The translations under genes were made by a program, and so were the position numbers. DNA of 64,000 bases from Vandiemenella viatica. Its lineage: Eukaryota > Arthropoda > Insecta > Orthoptera > Morabidae. The stretch is from positions 66,461,832-66,525,831 of the forward strand of contig JARYHS010013631.1 of assembly GCA_031002005.1 (NCBI GenBank), given 5' to 3'. Shown here piece by piece: positions 36,594 to 47,399 of this stretch (the first letter of the stretch is position 1; every line of letters begins with the position of its first letter). A model generated the notes under the pieces. That model made no database searches. It was not told the origin of the DNA and saw only the letters and a list, made by a program, of their open reading frames with translations.

Positions 36594-38005
36594 CACTCCT
36601 GGAAATTGAAATAAGAACACATTGACGCCGGTGTGTAAGACCCACCATACTTGCTCCGGACACTACGAGAGGGCTGTACAAGCAATGATCAAACGCACGG
36701 CACAGCGGACACACTAGGAACAGCAGTGTTGGCCGTCGAAGGGCGCTAGCTGCGCAGCGGTTGGGCACCGTCGCAGTCAGTGTCAACCAGTTTGCCGTGG
36801 CATGTGGAGCTCCATCTCAGTCTTTAACACTGGTAGCATGCCGCGACAGCGTGTACGTGAACCGTATGTGCAGTTAACGGACTTTGAGCGAGGGCGTATA
36901 GTGGGCATGCGGGAGGCTGGGTGGACGTACCGCCGAATTGCTCAACATGTGGGGCGCAAGGTCTCCACAGTACATCGATGTTGTCGCCAGTGGTCGGCGG
37001 AAGGTGCACGTGCCCGTCGACCTGGGTCCGGACAGCAGCGACGCACGGACGCACGCCAAGACCGTCGCATCTTACGCAGTGCCGTAAGGGACCGCACCGC
37101 CACTTCCCGGCAAATTAGGGACACTGTTGCTCCTGGGGTATCAGAGAGGACCATTCGCAACCGTCTCCATGAAGCTGGGCTACGGTCCCGCGCACCGTTA
37201 GGTTGTCTTCCGCTCACGCCCCAACATCGTGCAGCCCGCCCGCCTCCAGTGGTGTCGCAACAGGCGTTTATGGAGGGACGAATGGAGACGTGTTGTCTTC
37301 AGTGATGAGAGTCGCTTCTGCCTTGGTGCCAATGATGGTTGTATGCGTGTTTGGCGCCGTGCAGGTGAGCGCCACAATCAGGACTGCATACGACCGAGGC
37401 ACACAGGGCCAACACCCGGCATCATGGTGTGGGGAGCGATCTCCTACACTGGTGATCGTCGAGGGGACACTGAACAGTGCACGGTACATTCAAACCGTCA
37501 TCGAACCCATCGTTCTACCATTCCTAGACCGGCAAGGGAACATGCTGTTCCAACAGGACAATGCACGTCCACATGTATCCCGTGCCACCCAACGTGCTCT
37601 AGAAGGTGTAATTCAACTACCCTGGCCAGCGAGATCTCCGGATCTGTCCCCCATTGAGCATGTTTGGGACTGGATGAAACGTCGTCTCACGCGGTCTGCA
37701 CGTCCAGCACGAACGCTGGTCCAGCTGAGGCGCCAGGTGGAAATGGCTTGGCATGCCGTTCCACAGGACTACATCCAGCACCTCTACAATCGTCTCCATG
37801 GGAGAATTGCAGCCTGCATTGCTGCGAAAGGAGGATATACACGGTACTAGTGCCGACATTGTGCATGCTCTGTTGCCTGTGTCTATGTGCCTATGGTTCT
37901 GTCTGTGTGATCATGTGTTGTATCTGACCCCAGGAATGTTTATATAAAGTTTCCCATTCCTGGGACAATGAATTCACGGTGTTCTTATTTCAATTTCCAG
38001 TAGTG
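36594..38005 (+). mobile_element. Tc1-like element, 1412 bp, with TA target duplication
   Basis: Terminal inverted repeats CACTCCTGGAAATTGAAATA at the left and, on the minus strand, CACTACTGGAAATTGAAATA at the right, about 28 bp with one or two mismatches. They are flanked by TA at 36592-36593 and 38006-38007. The interior is GC-rich and still CpG-rich unlike its surroundings, which suggests the youngest large insertion in the window. Confidence 0.95.
36838..37850 (+). pseudogene. Tc1-family transposase with two frameshifts
   Basis: The start is the ATG of MPRQRVREPYVQLTDFERGR (36838), which fits the family better than the in-frame ATG at 36802. The first frame has the paired helix-turn-helix DNA-binding domain (TYRRIAQHVGRKVSTVHRC, then SERTIRNRLHEAGLRSRAP). 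A frameshift near 37235 moves to RLQWCRNRRLWRDEWRRVVF and SDESRFCLGANDG, with the first catalytic aspartate. A second shift near 37455 leads to IVEGTLNSARYIQTVIEP, FQQDNARPHVSRATQ (second aspartate) and SPDLSPIEHVWDWMKRR (catalytic glutamate), ending GGYTRY at 37850. I count 32 residues between the second D and the E, not the canonical 34. All catalytic residues are present, and only the frameshifts disable it. Confidence 0.9.
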
Positions 38006-38075
38006 TATACTCTGCAATTCACAAAATTGTGGGTGGCAGAGGGTGCTCAACAAAGGTTCTTCAGTAATGAGAAAA

Positions 38076-38699
38076 TCTTAAGTGCATGTCATAGGAACAA
38101 GCGTGTTATCTACCAGTTGGATATCTCTCACCCACCTACTTGCAAATCAACAGAAATTTATGGCTGGAAAACTTGTAGTCGAATACAGAGATGCAGACCT
38201 TTGAAAATCATACTTCAGGGATGGACTCCAGTCCAATGTAGAAATGTTGGGCATGGCGTATTGAAGTAAAGACACAAAGAGATACTATGCAGAGAAATAT
38301 GTGCTATTTCACCTAAAAATGTATTTCTTCACTGTCAGACCAAGAACTTCTCCTTGTAATAACACCTCATGGCATTGCTTCCTTTTTTAGGTAACGCCCT
38401 TTTGCTAACAGGATGAAACAGCATTAACAACAAAAGATATGCTTCTTGTCAATTCCCACTAAGGCTTTAAGAACACGAGACTTCAAATGACTATACAAAA
38501 GTTTCAATTTGAGCTATTTAATGTTGTTGTCTTTCTAATTGTGATAAAAGCTTATTCCTTGGTGATAATCTCTCTGTTTACCTGTTTATGGAAAATGTAT
38601 AATTTACTATATAACACACTATGTTTAGCACTTGCCCTGGTACCATATTACAGTTTCAGAGTCACCAACATACAAAAAAAAAAAACCTAGTAAGTTTCA
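38076..38699. other. no feature seen
   Basis: Sequence next to the family C tail. No motif recognised. Confidence 0.3.
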
Positions 38700-39650
38700 A
38701 ATACCTTACTAAGTAGGCTGCACAGATTCCTTTGTAATTGTTCACAAGCCTATCTCATTGTACTACTGGTACATATAATTATATAATTTGCATACAACCC
38801 AGCTATTGGCTGTAATCCATAAACAGAATCATTCATCACAGTGACAAACTACAGTAGTTCCATTAAACCTATAATTCGGCACTCCTCGCTTCCACCTTCC
38901 CTGATATGATATTCCCTATCCTGGCTCTTTTATTCCTGCTGTTAAGGAATACTTTATCGAAGAAGTCACTTTTTTTATCCATTGCAATGACTTTAAAATT
39001 ACCACCACCCTCAGACTTCTTGTTTCTAAATGCGATAGAAAAATCCAGACGTTAAAAACTAACTATCCTTTGTCCATTTCATCCAAATGCCTTGAACATA
39101 TTCTACCGAGTTTCACGTAAGTAACCACTTCTTAACCCACACTGTCAATTTACAAAGCAATTTCTTTCCTCACAGATATTCCAGATTGTTTCGATATAGA
39201 GCTCTCCATGAACTTGCCTTCAACTGAAGTCACACTAAGAGGGGTATAAGCTTTGGCCCTAAAAGGTTTCTATTTTCCTTATTTGTCAGTAATATTATGT
39301 AACATTTCTTCTGGTGCAAAGCAAGAATGCAGGCAATAAAAAAATATTTCTCAGTAAAATGCCATATACACCATCTTTAACACACCAGAAATATTAGCAG
39401 TATACAACTAAATTTTTAATCCCACTGAACTTCCTCAAAATATATTTCTAATTCTAGTGTGTTCCTTCTGACTATTGTGGAAAAAACTTCTAGTCTGATA
39501 TTTTTTCAACTATTTCCGCATCACAGTCCCTCCCTGATGATTTGCTGTTTATATCCTCTGCAACTACCTTTCCATTCTTATCCACAATTGTTTGAACTGT
39601 GTTCATTGGTATTGTTGGATTGAAAACTTGGTTTGTGAATACTCCCACAT
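38700..39650 (-). pseudogene. CR1-like reverse-transcriptase remnant (family B type)
   Basis: Plus-strand text such as GGCACTCCTCGCTTCCACCTT (38878-38898) is the complement of the EVEMGVPQGSV block of family B. GCATACAACCCAGCTATTGGC corresponds to the FADD neighbourhood, and the order continues upstream to about 39640. Strongly decayed and without open frames. Confidence 0.5.
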
Positions 39651-40253
39651 TCTATCCTTAATTATACTCAGATATCAAGTAGAAGTATTATTGTGGTGTT
39701 TCGAAGTGTTGTAACTGAGTGTATAAATAACATATGATGAAACTACTGACAATTAATTCGCTGATTAAGCTGCTGGTAGCCCAACCAATGAAACACACAA
39801 GGAATGTTTGTATTTGACATACATCTCTCCAGCAAAGGAAATAACACACAATTAACTGGCTTAAGGAATAAACAGAATTGCATAGTCAAAAAGGAAGTGA
39901 ACATCAGTAACCTTTTTATTTTGAAATATTAATGGAGTTAATAGTTAAGAAACAATCACTCTAAGAAATCAATATTCTGTTTATGTATATGTTATCATAC
40001 AAAATAAAAATGAAGTATGGTTCCCAAAGAAGATGCACTGGTTAAGATTTGTGAGGGTTGTGGGTTCTACTTACACTGGAATTGCTGTGAAATAGACGGG
40101 GAAAATAGCATTAGTAGAGCTGGAATTATTGGCTCAATGAAAGTGGAAGACAACTACAATAATAATGAGAGCGAATGAAAGTAAAGATGGATAGGTAGAA
40201 ACAAACCAATCATTTAAGAGTGCAGCAATGAACATACAGAGACTAACACACTA
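39651..40253. other. no feature seen
   Basis: AT-rich DNA. A weak tRNA-like stretch at 40030-40075 was not convincing. Confidence 0.3.
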
Positions 40254-41051
40254 TGAGGGAGTACACAAAAAAAGATAATTATTTTTTAAAAGTTAAAAAT
40301 TTTCAATTTTCTTGTACAAAACAACCGTGTCCCCTTGAAAATATTCTCCACTACAACTAATACATTTGTCCCACCAAGGCTTCCACTGTTCAAAACATTT
40401 TCTGTAGTCACCCTTAGAAATGGCTGACAGCTTCTCCCTCATTTTTTTTTTCCTTGACCTCTTCAATGTTGTCTAATCAGCGTCCTTTCATGTCCCTTTC
40501 CATGCATGGAAATAAGAAAAAGTTGCAGCGGGCCAGGTCAGGTGAGTAAGGTGCGTGTGACAGCAGAACCATGCAATTTTTAGCCAAAAACTGCGTGTGC
40601 AGGTGCATTGTCGTAGTGGAAGAACCAGTCTCCTGTCTGCCACAAATCAGGTATTTTTTTTTATGAACACTGTTGCATAATCTTCTTAAAACTTCCAAAT
40701 AAAAGGATTGACTGACGGTCTGATGTGGGGGAACAAACTGTGAATGAACTATGCCCTTGGCATCAAAAAAGCAAACATTAAAACAGTTTTAGCAGCATTT
40801 TTACCGAGTAGAAAACAAAATTTCACAGCTGCATGTTGTTCACTTAAATTTTCCATCTTCTAAATGAAACAATAACAAAACAGCACTAGCAAAAATAATC
40901 AATGCAGATTAACAGAACAAGCTAGGCTGACAACACAGGCGGCAATGAACTGAAAAAGAATTGCACTATAAACGCCTAGTGGCAGAAACGCGTTCTACAC
41001 TAGCTCCGACCATGGCAATGCTATTCCGGTTATTTTTGGGTACCCCCCTTG
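40254..41051 (-). mobile_element. internally deleted mariner, 798 bp
   Basis: The left end TGAGGGAGTACACAAAAAAA and the right end, minus strand, CAAGGGGGGTACCCAAAAAT, form diverged terminal repeats with TA on both sides (40252-40253 and 41052-41053). The interior holds N- and C-terminal transposase parts joined directly. It is antisense to the plus strand. Confidence 0.8.
40477..40860 (-). pseudogene. mariner transposase with internal deletion
   Basis: The N-terminus reads MENLSEQHAAVKFCFLLGKN (from about 40857). It then passes straight into the region before the second catalytic block (VNQSFYLEVLRRLCN-like, about 40715-40680), so most of the DNA-binding domain and the first catalytic aspartate are missing. 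The distal part reads FLAKNCMVLLSHAPYSPDLA, then RCNFFLFP, where the last catalytic aspartate of the usual CDFFLFP is asparagine. Not functional. Confidence 0.7.
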
Positions 41052-41053
41052 TA

Positions 41054-42380
41054 TAATGCGGTAAGTCTCAGTATGTAAACATAAGATTCCCTATTCACAT
41101 GTCTTATACTTCACAAGAGCTAGCTTCACTCACTTAGTTTTATTTTACAAAGGGTTATGAGGTGAATTTAGGTCATCTTCTGGAATTAATTGCACGGAGG
41201 AATTTGTAAGGTAACCTTTAGTTCGCCAGAAGCATTCCCACAAATTATCCCCAGCAGTAATACATTCTATTGTTCGATTTTGAAGTCGCTTATGCAGGAC
41301 TTAGAAATTTTGTGTAAATAAATTGTCAACTTGAATGGATTTTCCTGCATTCATTTCCACAGTGAAAACTCATCATAGGAAACATTTTAAGAGTAAATGA
41401 GTGCCACAAAAAATTTAATTTAAGAGATAATTTGGCTTGTTGACGTTTTGAAACACGTGATTAGGAATGATAGAATTTAAGATTTGAAATAGCTTTGGAT
41501 TGAGTAAAGTTACAACTGGTCTTTTATCACCAGCTATAGTCAGCATTGTTCCGAATATTTTGATAATAAAATTAACTATTTTAGTAAATTTTAATTATTG
41601 ATTTTAATTAAGAGAAAGAAATAAAGTTTTTAACTAAAAGGAATATAACTGATAAATTTATATCAGAAAATAACCTAAATTGAGACGGTCACGAATATAT
41701 TGGTTTCTGTAAAAAATTTAAACATTAGTAATATAATTAAGATTTTGATCACAGATTGTCGTTAATTGTTGTTGAAGCGTGTAAAAGTGCGCCAAGTCAA
41801 AGACATAAGAAACTTTAACGTTAATTTTATAGAAACCCTATTAAATGTTGAATTAAATTAAAACAGATAGAATAGGATCATAGGAAGCCCTTGTAGTAAT
41901 TGCAAGTTAAACCATTTAGTATATTGAGAGATATTAATTTCTGAAAAAGGTTGCTGACGCCATAGGAATTTAAAATCTTATAAAAGTTGATGAAGCCATC
42001 TTTAATTTCTCCAGTCATTCTCTAGAAACCAAACCGGTAACTTTGCATCAGCGGAGCGAACCGCTCCACGCGGTAGTTGCTACAGCATGTAGTAACCTGT
42101 CGTAACCGTTGCTCACTAATATTAGGGGGACTTAGTGAGTTTGTCTTCTCGTACCGATATTGTATAAGTGAACTAATCAAGAATATAAGCATTGTGTGAT
42201 TCCAAATCTGTGTCAAGAAAACTTATTTAACCATACTCTTCGTGTTTGGGGATATAATACAACCCCGTGGCGACTGCTTGAATAAATATCAAGGTACCAG
42301 AAGTCTACACAGGTCATGAACTTTATGTTCACAGTTTAAGCAAAGTGATGCTAACCCCCGCATACATTTAGGCCTAACAA
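41054..42380. other. possible LTR-like region
   Basis: 42240-42280 has AATACAACCCCGTGGCGACTG followed by GAATAAA. TGGCGAC resembles a retrovirus-like primer-binding start just after an LTR end, and the block ends at GGCCTAACA (42372-42380). No partner LTR, polyprotein or clean TG...CA boundaries were found. The rest is unremarkable AT-rich DNA. Confidence 0.2.
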
Positions 42381-42798
42381 CTTGACCTCCACATTTACAG
42401 TAATCTCAGTCCAAAATTTTGCAAATGGAGTGAGATATCAATGGGGTCATGACTCTAAAAAATAAATTAAATGGCTGATAAAGATGATTTGAAGTCACAA
42501 TTAAAAAAAAAGCACCATCCAGTACCACATCCATGCTTCAACAGAAAGCACTTTTAAATCAGTCCCCCCCCCCTCCTCCCCAATAAGAGCATTTGGCAAT
42601 GCATCTTCCACAATGAACATACAGCTTACTAGTATAACTACAATTAAATAATAATTTAATGACCTAATGACAGATACAGCTAATGACAGCCCAATATTTC
42701 TGTCTTAGCTATCCAAACTAATCTGGTAATGCTACTAACAAACAGGGACCTATGATTAAATGTGTAATCTGAACCTTGGAGTATGTCAGTCTTCATGG
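42381..42798. other. no feature seen
   Basis: AT-rich DNA with a C-rich run at 42564-42581. Confidence 0.3.
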
Positions 42799-43310
42799 GT
42801 GTACTGCTGGACTGTGTTGTGAAAACACAATGTTCTGATGACTAGCTCTACCGTCTTCTTCAGATGTGAAAACATCTGCACTGTCATCTGACCGACAGAT
42901 ACTGAGACAGCTCAGGAGCCGCACTTCTTTATATACCCAATGGCTCTGTCCACAGCCAGTGTCCGGTAGCTGGCTGCCTACTGTCTTTATTGAAAGAGAG
43001 ACAGAGGGTCTTAGTGAGGCATGAAAACCAGCCTTGGTGAAACACGGCAGAGAGCATGGTACCACTGTCCAGCAGCTGCCTTAGATGGCTCCATATTATG
43101 ATCTGTGGGCCACAATCAAGAGCTACAACCAAGACCATTGACAGTCAGCTGCCGGGCACAGGTCACAGACAGAGCCGTTAGGTATATAAGGAACTGCGAC
43201 ACTTGAGCTGTCTCAGTATCTGTCAGTCAGCCAATAAGTACAGATGTTTTCGCACCTGAGGAAGATGGCAGAATATTGTGCTTTCACAACTCAATCCGGC
43301 CTTACACCTG
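42799..43310. repeat. large imperfect inverted repeat (foldback-like)
   Basis: Left arm about 42799-42965 and right arm about 43145-43310 are reverse complements by eye at perhaps 75-80 percent. Shared blocks include GTTGTGAAA and CACAAT, GAAAACATCTG, GACAGATACTGAGACAGCTC, and TATATACC with GGCTCTGTC. The spacer is about 180 bp. No coding sequence was recognised. It may be a non-autonomous element or a retroelement terminal structure. Confidence 0.65.
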
Positions 43311-43509
43311 TAAAGACTTTACTGCAATTATACACCAGGAAAATCTCCATTCTTTCATATATCAGTGGTGATTATCAGTTTAAATTCCAAATACACTTAT
43401 TTCAATTTCAAACAATATTCTACTAGTATGTATCTTGGAAAACATTTCAATAAGAAAAGTAACTCTTTAAATTGGTAATTATTTGCATGCACTTTTATAA
43501 TTTTTCAGC

Positions 43510-44060
43510 TCTACAGACTCAGGTCAAAATAAAAAGTATCTTATTTTCTTCTGGAACCATAGGCTGTATATCATTTTATACCCAGTCAAAATCCAACCAG
43601 TAGTTTTTCCAAGAATCGAGTTAAATGAAAATGGATATTAATAAAACTGATGGACAGTTTTATCTTAATTTATCAAACTTTAGATATCACATTATTTGAA
43701 ACCCCACAAACCTTATAAAAACCCAACCAGCAGTAATTTTTGCATGAATCACATTCAACAAAAGCACATACTTTCTGAACTTTCCAAAGTCACAAAAAAT
43801 TAAACATTTATTATTTAACTCCTAGATTTGTGTGTTGTACATCATTTGATGTAGTTTTATTGTAGATATCATTCAATGAAAAATGAATAATATTTTGTGG
43901 TCAATTTTTCAGATTTCTCAGCTTTACAACAACAAACACAAAAATACCCTGATTTACTATTGCCTGAACATTATCCAAAACCTCATCAAAATCTGACCAG
44001 TAATTTTTGCATGAATCCCGTTCATCCAAACTGACAAATATATTAAAGAGCTGATTCCTT
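43510..44060. repeat. degenerate minisatellite, about 4 units of ~133 bp
   Basis: Anchor motif (AACCCAACCAGTAGT, then TTTTGCATGAATC) at 43591, 43721, a weak copy near 43850, and 43991. The spacing is about 130-135 bp. Each unit also begins with a TTTCAG-CTC-like block and a CCTTATAAAA/CCTCATCAAAA block. Confidence 0.55.
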
Positions 44061-44764
44061 CTCTCTAGATTATTAACAACGCCATAAACTATTTTTATTT
44101 AAATCTTAAATGTATAAATTTTTTCCCTGTTACAGTTTTATTATGTTTGTAGATAAGATTTGATACCAAAATAGTGAGTTTTCTTTCTCCATTTGTCACT
44201 GCCCTTTAGTCTTCATCTGCAGTACGTCAAGTTTATTTTCCCAATCTTTCTTTATTTTCTTTTCCTACAAGTAGAACACCTGTTGCAACAATTTCGTTTA
44301 AGCCTGCAGAACTATCTAAACTAATGCTGTAAAACAGCCTAAAACTAAGAATACAGCTACTCGTCATGATAATAGGGACTTAAAGTGAACAGGGTCAGAA
44401 TTGGAGAAGGAAATTGACACAGTGGCCAGACACTTTTCGGTTAAATGTTTCCAATACCTACAGCTTGACAGAAAATCTAAATGATGTCTTTTCAGGTAAC
44501 AAATTCAATGCTCAAAACAAAACAATTCTCAACGTGAAAAAGTCTAAAAACTAGATCCTAAAAGGTATTACTACAAGGAAGACCATGCCATGCCACTACC
44601 AATCTTTTCCACCACACAAACCAAAAACATAATGTCTTCCAGCTGATATTGCCCTTCTCAAACATCGAAAACAAATTTACATCCCGGTGATGTAAATCTC
44701 TGGCATGCAACCAAACGTGTTTTGCGAGATTTTCAGCTGACTGAACAACAAACATTGATGATAT
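44061..44764. other. no gene recognised
   Basis: A piece at 44205-44245 resembles the dispersed repeat of 25295. The remainder may be the 5' continuation of the Jockey-type sequence at 50203, since the hAT element was inserted between them. Confidence 0.3.
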
Positions 44765-45299
44765 CCTGTAGTCAGAGGTGGCCCTAGAAAGTTTTTCAGG
44801 TGGTGCGAGATATCATTGTGGCGCCCCAAATGTGCAGTTGCTTAATCGTGGTAAAGGTGTCCCTATAGACAGACTGAACATAACATATATTTGTTACATT
44901 CTACTAATGTTATACATGTAAATCTTTGTATGCTTTGATGTTTTTATTGTTTCACGTGGAAACTGCATAACAGCTTAGGATATAATTTGGGTTAATGTAT
45001 TGGCTATCTACTTTTATCCCGATCAAAAAACTAGTTCCCATGGGATTCAAATACGAATACATGTATGAATGCGTTATGAATTCCACTTGAGCAAAGCCGC
45101 TGGCAGAAGATAGTCTTTATACATTAATAACTCAAACCTCAGAAAGATTAGTATAGGATAACAGCGATATGAATAAGAAACAACTGTAAAAAGGAACACT
45201 ATATGTTTGTAAAGTTTTATTTGAGCTGCTATCGCGTACACACTACACAATGTTCATATCACTTATATGTCAAATTCACATAGTTTTTAATTATTATTT

Positions 45300-46750
45300 T
45301 TAAACAAACAAATGAGGAAATAAAATTATAACTAAAAGCCCTAGATTGCCATCTTCCTCACTTTTGTCCTTGGGCAATATTATTTTCTATAGATACACTT
45401 TCAAGATTTGACAGTCTATCTGGAGTCTGTGTTTACCTTAAATAGTTTTGATAAGTTTTAATTTACTGAAACTTCAGTTTCCTTTAGCGACAGTTACAGG
45501 TATGGTTGACAAAATTCGAAGTGCTGTTCAAACATCGGAAATATATCCTGCCAATCATTTTTTTTCATAAGTTGAACTTCTATTAATTCTGTTGATTCGA
45601 GCCCCATCAACAGTAGTTTCACTTAGAAAGACCCTCAATCAATTCACAACCAAATATGTCACATTTTTCTCCAACAGTTAAACTTATTTGTAAATCAGCA
45701 CAGAATTATTCCCAATTTTGACTTTTTAGGAATTGTTTTGATAATGTGTAAGAACGACACTGTATAATTAAATTTGGATAGTTGTGTAAAGTGGGTGACC
45801 AACGCATTCTCAACTGTATCGATCATGTGACATAACACATTCATTGCAAACAATTCTTCTGTATCTGTTGCTGTCTCATCTATGGCCTCATACCAAAAAA
45901 AAATCTCTACTTTGTTCGGTATCTGACTGCATTAGTAATAGTATGTGTTCCATTCTGAGAAGCAATTTCTCTAGCTGTTATCAGAGCAGACGAATAACCC
46001 TGGTGCTCTTTCTCAAATTCCGAGCTGTTTTCCAGCAATTGTGAAACGTTTTATAAATCCACTTTCAGTCTGCATAGCCTTGCTTAGAACAGTTACTTGA
46101 AACAATGTATTATACCAAGTCACCGTTGTAACTATGAACTCAAATTGCTCCATGATCTGGCCAGGGACAAGGTCTCTGTTGCTGCAATAGAATAATTCAT
46201 CTCTAGAAGGTCGTCTCGAACCGAAGAATAGTGATAAGGAAATACAAAATACAGGGAAGCTAGAAACTCATTTCTCAAAACAAGTTTGGATACCATTACC
46301 CATTGCTTTTTTGATCGAGAGAGTAAAATAAATATTTTAAAAAGAAATCTGTACAAGGAAAATGATTTAACTTATGTTTTGGTGGCACCTGCTATTACCA
46401 AATTTAATGAAAGCTACACAGATTAAAAAATGATCAAAGATATTGGTTCAGAATTCTGCTTTGGACACTTGTTTCTTCCTGTCATACTGGATGCATTGTC
46501 ATATCATTGGCCTCGAAAATCGTTCATATCCAAATCGAACTTTTGAAAAGTATCTTCGATACACAGGCCAGTGAGTCCAGCTCCCGGAGAGTCACTTTCC
46601 GGCTTGTAAAAGCAACGAAACGCTCACGCACTTGGGCTTCGTCTTTATTAGTGTAAACAAAAACAATATAAAAGATAATTGTTCGACGCAACTGAAATCA
46701 GGAGGTCAATTCAGTGTGATGGAAAAGTATTTAGATGAATTTTTATTACG
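45300..46750 (-). pseudogene. hAT transposase, DUF4371/TTF-type, decayed
   Basis: On the minus strand 46640-46590 reads DEAQVRERFVAFTSRKVTL. About 46530-46455 then reads FDLDMNDFRG, with YDNASSMTGRNK in frame, matching the LDLxxxRGQxYDNAxxMxGxxxG block of this hAT group that contains a catalytic-core aspartate. Near 45480-45380 it reads SFSKLKLIKTYLR, then QTPDRLSNLESVSIENNIA, the C-terminal dimerisation region (SFSKLKLIKxYLRSTMxQERLxxLAxLSIE). The middle is riddled with stops and the N-terminal zinc-finger region was not found. Confidence 0.7.
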
Positions 46751-47399
46751 AACCTCTTTCGTTTTGAATACGTTTGCCAAAATAATAGACATTAGACTCC
46801 TTATTAGCTATACGGCGGAAATGCTACATCATCACAGGGTTATATTTTCCTAGCAGTTGCAACATACCCAGGACGTTACCATCATTAGAAGTATTTAGTG
46901 TTTCAGATCCAAAGCTTCCTCTGAACAAGAAAATATTGCATGTAAAACAAATACATCCATTCGAGGATTGCAAATTGAATCAACGCTTCTATCCCGCTGA
47001 GCATGATGCAGTGGTGATTTGAGGAATTTTCGTGAGTTATGAGACGCTCTGATAAGTAACTCTAATCATCTAATCATTCTTTTCCCAAACAAGAGTGAGA
47101 CCTTCTGTTGAATAAACAACAGAAAGAACAATATACTTCATCTACAGATTTAAAGTAAATAAGCCATCTTCTGTTATAAGTTCCTCCATTTGGCATTGCT
47201 CTTTGAAAATGCGTATTTGAAAAATGACATAGATGATTTTTTCCGTTGCCGGAATAATAATTTCATCTTCCGGCTGCAGAGTCAAAGAGTGACAATTTTC
47301 AAATATCATCATAAATTGTACTTTGAAAAGGCGACGGTGGTGGTATATCAAGTATACCCCATCATATATATATTATTTGTATAAGATGTTTTTTTGTCA

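Larger units (their letters stand above)
36570..38075 (-). mobile_element. 3' tail of a family C CR1-like element, split by Tc1
   Basis: The left flank GGTCTACATATCTACATATA and the right flank from 38006 (CTGCAATTCACAAAATTGTG, then GGCAGAGGGTGCTCAAC) together match the reverse complement of 58030-58095, the tail of the family C element. The Tc1 element inserted into this tail. Confidence 0.7.

Noticed and set aside
36824..37217. Minus-strand frames opposite the Tc1 transposase
   Set aside because: GC-rich antisense shadows of the transposase.
41054..42380. Gypsy-type solo LTR with TGGCGAC primer-binding site
   Set aside because: No matching TG start, no second LTR and no polyprotein. Kept only as a low-confidence note.
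42836..42905. CTGATGA ... GAAA pattern suggesting a hammerhead ribozyme, as found in Penelope-like terminal repeats
   Set aside because: The bases between CTGATGA and GAAA do not form a stem II and no stem III/I pairing was found around the expected cleavage site.
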